Assembly: GCA_943369295.1 (NCBI GenBank)
Contig: CALRMU020000003.1
Coordinates: 496,001-560,000, forward strand
Reading direction: 5' to 3'
DNA length: 64,000 nt
DNA from: JAKRSE01 sp943369295
Lineage (GTDB): Bacteria > Armatimonadota > Fimbriimonadia > Fimbriimonadales > Fimbriimonadaceae
In this document: positions 59,005 through 64,000 of the stretch, one piece after another
How the letters are laid out: each line of letters starts with the position of its first letter
Numbering within the stretch: the stretch's first letter is position 1
Translations under genes and position numbers: made by a program
The notes under the pieces: generated by a model
The model's input: the letters and a program-made list of their open reading frames with translations, nothing else
Told to the model about the DNA's origin: nothing
Database searches by the model: none

Positions 59005-59039
59005 CTTTGGCAAAGTCTCATCAGAATCCCCCGGCAAGA

Positions 59040-60137
59040 CTAAGCCAACTCGTATCGCTTCACTAAATCCGGCCAAGAACCTTCCTCGATAGCTTCCCGA
59101 ATTTCCTTCATCATCCGAGCGTAAAAGCTGAGATTGTGCAGACTCGCCAACCGCATGGCTAAAAACTCACCCGCCTTGAACAGGTGCCGAATATAGGCCG
59201 CGGAATACCGTTCCGTCAAGGGGAACACGGAGCCAGGATCGTGAGGTCCCTTATGCTCTGCCCACTTAAGGCCCGAGGCGTTCACCCTTCCCTGCAGTGT
59301 GTAGAGAACCTTGTGCCGAGCCATGCGAGTGGGGAGAACACAGTCGAAGAGATCAACCCCCGCTGAAACAGCATGGATGATGTCTTTCGGGTGGCCAACC
59401 CCCATTAAATACCTCGCCTTATCCTGAGGCAATAGAGGAGCGGTGAATTCGACCACCGGATACTGCATTTCGGTCGGCTCACCCACACTCACCCCTCCAA
59501 TCGCAAGGCCAGCAAATGGAAGCGAAGACATAAACTCGGCGGACTCCCGCCTCAAATCCTCATGAACTCCTCCTTGCACAATGCCAAAGATCGCCTGGCC
59601 TTCACCAGCAGCCGCAAGATTACGAGGAGCCCACAGGTGCGTGCGCCGCATGGCATCTGCCGCCTCCTCACGTGAACATGGGTAGGGAGGGCATTGATCC
59701 AGCATCATGGAGATATCGACCCCCAGAGCCTTCTGAATCTGAATCGACCTCTCCGGCGTCAGGTGCATTTCTTTGCCATCGAGGTGAGATTTAAAGATGA
59801 CTCCTTCATCTGACACCTTGTTCATGTCAGAAAGGCTCATCACCTGGTAGCCGCCCGAATCTGTGAGGATGGACTTTCGCCAGCTCATGAACTCGTGCAG
59901 GCCACCCTGCCGTTCGACCAAATCTTCCCCCGGCCGCAGAGCCAAATGATAAGTGTTGCTGAGGACCTGCTCGAATCCCATGGCCTCCAGGTCTTCGCTG
60001 CCAAGAGTCTTTACTGTCCCTTGGGTGCCGACTGGCATAAAGGCAGGCAGCTCAACCGTGCCATGGGGGGTGTGAAGCCTTCCCCGCCTCGCCCCGGTAT
60101 GGGGACATTGCTTGATAAACTCGTAGCTGACCGACAT
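59040..60137 (-). CDS. tgt: Queuine tRNA-ribosyltransferase lacking zinc cysteines
   Basis: The 365-aa product has all catalytic features of TGT: TDSGGYQVMSL with D93, QGGVHEDLR near 188-196, GGVSVGE, and the nucleophile region LFDCVLPTRMARH with D265. In the C-terminal part, the place of the three zinc cysteines (DP-x-C-x-C-x-x-C) reads D300-P-G-S303-V-F305-P-L-T308. All three cysteines are thus missing, although the following YSAAYIRHLF and the ligand histidine H334 (LHNL) are kept. The enzyme exchanges guanine-34 for preQ1/queuine in tRNA. Loss of zinc may alter or abolish this activity. Confidence 0.9.
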   Translation of the reverse strand: MSVSYEFIKQCPHTGARRGRLHTPHGTVELPAFMPVGTQGTVKTLGSEDLEAMGFEQVLSNTYHLALRPGEDLVERQGGLHEFMSWRKSILTDSGGYQVMSLSDMNKVSDEGVIFKSHLDGKEMHLTPERSIQIQKALGVDISMMLDQCPPYPCSREEAADAMRRTHLWAPRNLAAAGEGQAIFGIVQGGVHEDLRRESAEFMSSLPFAGLAIGGVSVGEPTEMQYPVVEFTAPLLPQDKARYLMGVGHPKDIIHAVSAGVDLFDCVLPTRMARHKVLYTLQGRVNASGLKWAEHKGPHDPGSVFPLTERYSAAYIRHLFKAGEFLAMRLASLHNLSFYARMMKEIREAIEEGSWPDLVKRYELA

Positions 60138-60145
60138 GGAAAGTT

Positions 60146-60733
60146 CTAAAACCTGATTCCGAAAAGAATCTGGATCTGGTTCTGGCCCAGGTTTCGTGGG
60201 ATGAGCCCTGCATTGCTGATGTGCATAAATCGGGCGGTGAGCTGAAAGTTGGTCTTGCCTCCCTTGCCCATCCAGCCGATGCCGAGCGTAGGAGTTGAAT
60301 TTAGTCGAGAACCGAGATCGTGGCTGGTCGTATCCTGCGCCTGCAGCCCCCAGCCAAGCTCAAAAAAGGTCGATCCGTTAGCAGAGAACCCTGTCTTCCA
60401 ACGGCTCATCGCCAGGATTCCATAGGCGAAGGATCTATCAATCCCAAACTCATAAAGACCACCTCCTTTAGTAAAAAGGTGATATCCCTCGATCACTAAG
60501 CTGGTATCGCCTTTCTTAAATTGACGAGAGGGCATTGGCACGCTGACTTGGAGTCCCAAGTAGCTTCCAGAACGGGAATCTCCTGAGCCTAGAATCAGCA
60601 GCGATCGAGCATAACCAGCATGAAGTGTCCAGCGTGGCTGGTTAGTGGCAGAATCTGGCCCTTGAGCCTCTGAAGCGAAGGAAAGGGTAGGTAGAAGGCA
60701 CAAAGCCAGCCCAAAGGGGGCCATGCGAACCAT
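60146..60733 (-). CDS. pagL: Lipid A 3-O-deacylase (PagL)-like outer-membrane protein
   Basis: The product is 195 aa from the ATG at 60733 (8 nt after TACCTT). A signal peptide ends near SFA. Alternating strands follow, and the C-terminal signature HISNAG, with the active-site His and Ser, precedes NLGQNQIQILFGIRF, ending in Phe as outer-membrane barrels do. PagL removes the 3-O acyl chain of lipid A. The open frame to 60856 overlaps der and is not used. Next to the diverging der gene, it shares a 49-bp promoter region. Confidence 0.8.
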   Translation of the reverse strand: MVRMAPFGLALCLLPTLSFASEAQGPDSATNQPRWTLHAGYARSLLILGSGDSRSGSYLGLQVSVPMPSRQFKKGDTSLVIEGYHLFTKGGGLYEFGIDRSFAYGILAMSRWKTGFSANGSTFFELGWGLQAQDTTSHDLGSRLNSTPTLGIGWMGKGGKTNFQLTARFMHISNAGLIPRNLGQNQIQILFGIRF

Positions 60734-60782
60734 GTGAACCCAAGGTACCAAATGAAGGACTAGGTAAAGTGCCGAAACTCCC

Positions 60783-62138
60783 ATGGCACTTAAGCTCCCC
60801 ACTTTGGTGATCGTGGGTCGGCCAAACGTTGGCAAAAGCACCCTCTTCAATCGCATAGCTCGTCAGAGAATTGCGGTCGTGGAAGATATGCCCGGCGTTA
60901 CCCGCGATCGTCTCTACGCTGAATCTGACCATAAAGGTCGAAGGTTCAGGATTGTTGACACGGGCGGAATTCTCTTCGGAGATGCCGACCCCCTTATCGA
61001 TCAAATCCGCGTTCAAGCCGAAGTCGCAATTGCTGAAGCAGACGCCATCTTTTTTGTGGTCGACACTCAGCAGGGCCCCATGCCGCCCGACTGGGATCTG
61101 GCAAAGAGACTTCGTGGCCTTCCCATCCCGATCTACTTGATCGCCAACAAGTCCGACTCTGATTACAAAGTTTTTGAAGCCCAAGAATTCGCAAAGCTTG
61201 GCTTTGGCGAAGTTCACGCTGTCTCTGCCCTTCACGGTCGAGGCATCAACGAACTTATGTCCGCCGCGCTGGACGGCGTCCCGAAATCGAAAGCCGAAGA
61301 AGAAAACGCTGACGAACTGAGACTGGCCATCATCGGCCGCCCCAACGTCGGCAAATCTTCCCTTCTCAATGCCTTTGCTGGGGAGCAGAGGTCTATTGTT
61401 TCTAACATCGCTGGCACCACACGAGACGCCATCGACTCTGTCGTCAGCTACAAGGGCAGAGCCATTCGCTTGATCGACACAGCTGGAATTCGGCGTCGCG
61501 GCAAGATCCAAGGCTCAATCGAGTACTACATGGTGCTTCGAGCTCAAAAGGCTCTGCAGCGAGCCGAGTGTGCCGTTCTTGTTGTTGATGCCGAAGAAGG
61601 CTTGACTGATGGTGACAAGCGAGTCGCCAACATGAGCCACGAAATGGGCAAGCCCCTTGTCATCGTAGCCAACAAGTGGGATACGCAGGAACCGCCGGAT
61701 GGACAGCTTGGACAGACAAGCCCTACCAAGAAGGAGTTCCGAAAGAAGGTTGGTCACGAGCTTCCTCAGATGGATTACGCTCCCATCGTCTTCTCCTCCG
61801 CTTTGGCCGAGAAGGGTATGGAAGGCATCATGAATGCCGTCTTCCGTTCAGTTGAGAATTGGCGGTCACGTGTGACTACTGGCGTCCTCAACCGCCTCAT
61901 TCAAGAGGCAGCCTTCAACAAGCCCATTGTCAGAAAGGGCAAGCACCTGAGGATCTACTACGCGACACAGGCCGAAACCTGTCCTCCCACCTTTGTGCTC
62001 TTCTGCAACGACCCAGATCTTGGCCACTTCTCTTATGTCAGGTACCTGGAAAACCAGATTCGTAAAGAACTGGTCCTCGAAGGAACTCCGATTGCGATCC
62101 ATCTAAGAAGCAGTCGGCGAGACGAAGAAGACGACTAA
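60783..62138 (+). CDS. der: Ribosome-associated GTPase Der (EngA)
   Basis: The 451-aa product has two tandem GTPase domains, with P-loops GRPNVGKST (12-20) and GRPNVGKSS (near 184), G3 DTGG and DTAG, and G4 NKSD and NKWD, plus a C-terminal KH-like domain. It acts in 50S subunit assembly. The second domain is very well conserved. A strong terminator follows. Confidence 0.96.
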   Translation: MALKLPTLVIVGRPNVGKSTLFNRIARQRIAVVEDMPGVTRDRLYAESDHKGRRFRIVDTGGILFGDADPLIDQIRVQAEVAIAEADAIFFVVDTQQGPMPPDWDLAKRLRGLPIPIYLIANKSDSDYKVFEAQEFAKLGFGEVHAVSALHGRGINELMSAALDGVPKSKAEEENADELRLAIIGRPNVGKSSLLNAFAGEQRSIVSNIAGTTRDAIDSVVSYKGRAIRLIDTAGIRRRGKIQGSIEYYMVLRAQKALQRAECAVLVVDAEEGLTDGDKRVANMSHEMGKPLVIVANKWDTQEPPDGQLGQTSPTKKEFRKKVGHELPQMDYAPIVFSSALAEKGMEGIMNAVFRSVENWRSRVTTGVLNRLIQEAAFNKPIVRKGKHLRIYYATQAETCPPTFVLFCNDPDLGHFSYVRYLENQIRKELVLEGTPIAIHLRSSRRDEEDD

Positions 62139-62147
62139 AACTTCTCT

Positions 62148-62189
62148 AAATCCCTCTTTCGATCTTCCAGATTGAAAGAGGGATTTTTT
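62148..62189 (+). terminator. Intrinsic terminator of der
   Basis: A 13-bp stem (62148-62160 with 62174-62186) with a 13-nt loop, then a T-run. Confidence 0.9.
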
Positions 62190-62297
62190 GTTTAACTTTG
62201 CAAGACCTACCCTCAAAATCACTCTATCAGGTTAAAAACAGCCTGGACTTCGTCAGGTCACATCAGCCTCTGGGCCTAAGGGATATGCTAAGGCACC

Positions 62298-63626
62298 ATG
62301 AAGGCTGATCTCATCCTGCGTCGAGCGAAAATCGTTACAGGTAGGTCCGTATTTGAAGGTGATTTGGCCGTTCAAGGCGAAAGAATTGCCAGCATCGGCG
62401 ACCTTAGCGCCTGGCACGGTGCAGAGGAATATGACTGTCACGGCCTTCATCTCCTTCCCGGCGTGATAGACACCCAAGTCCATTTCAGAGAACCGGGCCT
62501 GGAGCACAAGGAAGATTTAGAATCTGGGACGAGAGCCGCGATTATGGGCGGCACAACAACAGTGTTCGAAATGCCGAACACTTCCCCCTCAACCACCACT
62601 GCCGAAGCCCTCGCCGACAAGGTCAGCCGAGCCCAAGGCCGAACCTGGTGCGAGACATCCTTCTTTGTGGGAGCATCGCCCGACAACATCGGTCAGCTGG
62701 CCGATCTTGAAATGCTTCCTGGTACGCCTGGAGTGAAGATTTTCATGGGATCTTCTACCGGCAATCTGCTGGTTGATACGGACGACCTTCTTCGCGAAGT
62801 GCTCAAAAACGGCAAGCGCACCTGCCCCGTTCACAGTGAAGATGAGCCCAGAAACCGAGAACGAAAAGCTCTGATCTCCGATAATCCTCATCCTCGAGAG
62901 CACCCTTTTCTTCGTGATGCCGAATCTGCCCGCCTTTGCACCGAGAGGCTTTTGAGTCTAGCCGCAGAAACAAAGCGACCGGTGCACGTCCTCCACATCT
63001 CGACTCTGGAGGAACTGCCACTTTTGGCCGGAGCCAAGGCTACTGGACTGCCCGTCACCTGCGAAATCACTCCACAGCACCTGAGCCTCAACGCCGAGCT
63101 CTACGAAACTTTAGGAAGCTTGGTGCAGATGAACCCACCAATCCGATCAGAGGAGCACAGAGCAGCCCTTATGGAAGCTTTTCAGGCTGGCCTCTTTGAT
63201 GTGATCGGCAGCGACCACGCTCCCCACACTCTTGAAGAGAAGGCCAAGCCTTATCCACAATCTCCGAGCGGAATGCCAGGTGTCCAAACCCTGCTGCCCA
63301 TCATGCTGGACTGGGTAAACAAGGGCGCCCTGGATCTTTCTAAGCTTGTAAGAATGACCAGCGAGAACCCGGCCAAGCTCTACGGCCTAAGGGACAAGGG
63401 CTGGATCGCCCCTGGCTCACACGCCGACCTCGTGCTGGTCGACCTCGACGCTGAGTGGGAAGTGACCAAGGATTGGCTGCAGTCTAAGTGTGGATGGAGC
63501 CCCTATGAGGGCTGGAAGCTCCGTGGACGCGTGGAGCATGTTCTACTGCGTGGAGGCTGGGCTGTACGGGATCGGGGCCTGGTTGGCTCTCCTAGAGGCA
63601 AGACCGTTCGGTTTACTTGGAAGTAG
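62298..63626 (+). CDS. pyrC: Dihydroorotase
   Basis: In the 442-aa amidohydrolase, DTQVHFREPG provides the first metal histidines, VKIFMGSSTG resembles the lysine/strand region of type I dihydroorotases, and HSED, HVLHIST and GSDHAPH supply the remaining ligands. It cyclises carbamoyl-aspartate in pyrimidine synthesis; an allantoinase-like use is less likely. TATGCT lies 8 nt before the ATG. The gene ends in a tandem duplication: its last 20 bp, including the stop codon, are repeated directly after it. Confidence 0.9.
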   Translation: MKADLILRRAKIVTGRSVFEGDLAVQGERIASIGDLSAWHGAEEYDCHGLHLLPGVIDTQVHFREPGLEHKEDLESGTRAAIMGGTTTVFEMPNTSPSTTTAEALADKVSRAQGRTWCETSFFVGASPDNIGQLADLEMLPGTPGVKIFMGSSTGNLLVDTDDLLREVLKNGKRTCPVHSEDEPRNRERKALISDNPHPREHPFLRDAESARLCTERLLSLAAETKRPVHVLHISTLEELPLLAGAKATGLPVTCEITPQHLSLNAELYETLGSLVQMNPPIRSEEHRAALMEAFQAGLFDVIGSDHAPHTLEEKAKPYPQSPSGMPGVQTLLPIMLDWVNKGALDLSKLVRMTSENPAKLYGLRDKGWIAPGSHADLVLVDLDAEWEVTKDWLQSKCGWSPYEGWKLRGRVEHVLLRGGWAVRDRGLVGSPRGKTVRFTWK

Positions 63627-63646
63627 TTCGGTTTACTTGGAAGTAG
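63607..63646 (+). repeat. Perfect 20-bp tandem duplication at the pyrC stop codon
   Basis: TTCGGTTTACTTGGAAGTAG occurs twice back to back (63607-63626 and 63627-63646). The first copy contains the pyrC stop. Identity is perfect, suggesting a recent slippage event. Confidence 0.97.
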
Positions 63647-63665
63647 GCAGACCAAGTCTGACTGA

Positions 63666-63704
63666 TAAAAAGTCCCCTCCTTTCGTACACGAGAGGAGGG
63701 GACT
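63666..63704 (-). terminator. Intrinsic terminator of leuA
   Basis: A 15-bp stem (63671-63685 with 63690-63704, one G-U pair) and a TACA loop, followed on the minus strand by a TTTT run. Confidence 0.9.
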
Positions 63705-63720
63705 AAGGGGCAAAGAGAAT

Positions 63721-64000
63721 CTAGTTCTTCGTGACCAGTTCTCGAAGGTCAGCGTCGTCAACTTCAGCTTTCTTATCCGCAACGTCCAAAAAGGCCGAGT
63801 AGATAATCTCAAACCGATCTTCATGGAAGCTGAAGCCCAATTCGCTGAGCCGATGCTTCAAGCCATGGCGGCCTGATCGAGCGGTCAGAATAATCTCGCT
63901 CTTCTCTGCCCCGACCAGCAGAGGATCGATAATCTCGTAGGTGGACCTCTCCTTCAAAACGCCATCCTGGTGAATGCCGCTTGAGTGGGCGTAAGCGTTT
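63721..64000 (-). CDS. leuA: 2-isopropylmalate synthase, 3' part; lacks regulatory domain
   Basis: Only the end is in the window; the 5' part lies beyond base 64000. The frame reads NAYAHSSGIHQDGVLKERSTYE, then KSEIILTARSGRHGLK and RLSELGF, as in LeuA after its TIM barrel. It then stops at DADLRELVTKN, where most LeuA proteins continue with about 120 residues of leucine-binding regulatory domain. A terminator follows at once, so a frameshifted domain is not hidden downstream. The related homocitrate or short-form IPMS enzymes are alternative assignments. An in-frame TTG at 63957 is internal, not the start. Confidence 0.88.
   Translation of the reverse strand, partial: NAYAHSSGIHQDGVLKERSTYEIIDPLLVGAEKSEIILTARSGRHGLKHRLSELGFSFHEDRFEIIYSAFLDVADKKAEVDDADLRELVTKN

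Noticed and set aside
58353..59066. Several open frames of 60-112 codons between dnaN and tgt
   Set aside because: They run through the two 143-bp repeats in different frames and share only repeat-derived peptide pieces.
59040..60137. Frameshift as cause of missing cysteines in Tgt
   Set aside because: Conserved residues immediately before and after the zinc site are in one frame, and the other frame hits a stop within a few codons.
60642..61511. 289-aa open frame antisense to der
   Set aside because: Shadow of the conserved Der GTPase frame; no family features.
1..64000. CRISPR array, prophage, integron or insertion sequence
   Set aside because: No regularly spaced repeats, integrase, transposase or phage structural genes were seen.

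Overview
The window most likely comes from the chromosome of an Armatimonadota bacterium, probably class Fimbriimonadia. This is an inference. It rests on the two prepilin-type genes (one with an FAQAK-type N-terminus and a C-terminal ADGH motif, a style abundant in that phylum), on diderm markers (an MCE lipid-transport protein, a PagL-like outer-membrane lipid A deacylase), on many short secreted proteins of unknown function, and on many genes that lack a clear Shine-Dalgarno sequence but carry a TAnnnT hexamer 5-9 bases before the start codon. No transposase, integrase, phage gene or CRISPR array was found, so this looks like core chromosome with some accessory patches.

Layout. 1-4.2 kb: the end of a GAF/HisKA_2 sensor kinase, a secreted metallophosphatase, a VOC protein, and a two-gene envelope pair (peptidoglycan amidase plus DUF1287). 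4.2-8.1 kb: a fatty-acid oxidation block (FadN-like fusion, then EtfB and EtfA). 8.1-15.5 kb: a secreted CBM9-like protein, PEP carboxylase, an EamA transporter, then an overlapping RluA-family pseudouridine synthase, RadC and translin run. 15.5-20.8 kb: ribosomal protein L9, an orphan MCE protein, ClpC and a pseudopilin. 20.9-27.8 kb: NadE, a HIT protein, an N-terminal-HTH regulator, a DUF2306/DUF3817 fusion and several small secreted or membrane proteins of unknown role.

28-37 kb: a saccharide-oriented cluster (GHL10-type glycosidase, lipase-like hydrolase, GH95 family protein, CapA-like phosphatase) and a DEAD-box helicase with a structured leader. 37-44 kb: tRNA-Leu, then CysD and CysNC, which together make PAPS, followed by a prepilin, a small lipoprotein, a TPR-sulfotransferase and a second small lipoprotein. 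This is the most suggestive candidate for an uncharacterised system: dedicated sulfation next to surface-protein genes. 44-51.5 kb: two AT-richer membrane proteins, a PilB/GspE ATPase, tRNA-Asn, a LolA-like protein and a DUF4129/DUF4350 operon.

51.5-64 kb: a TPR-type lipoprotein and a polytopic membrane protein, VanW, IlvE with an McsA-like zinc mini-protein, an ECF sigma factor with a putative anti-sigma partner, DnaN, a pair of 143-bp dispersed repeats, Tgt lacking its zinc cysteines, a PagL-like protein divergent from Der, dihydroorotase, and the end of a LeuA that stops before its regulatory domain. Intrinsic terminators (perfect stem plus T-run) are clear after many transcription units and help to define them.
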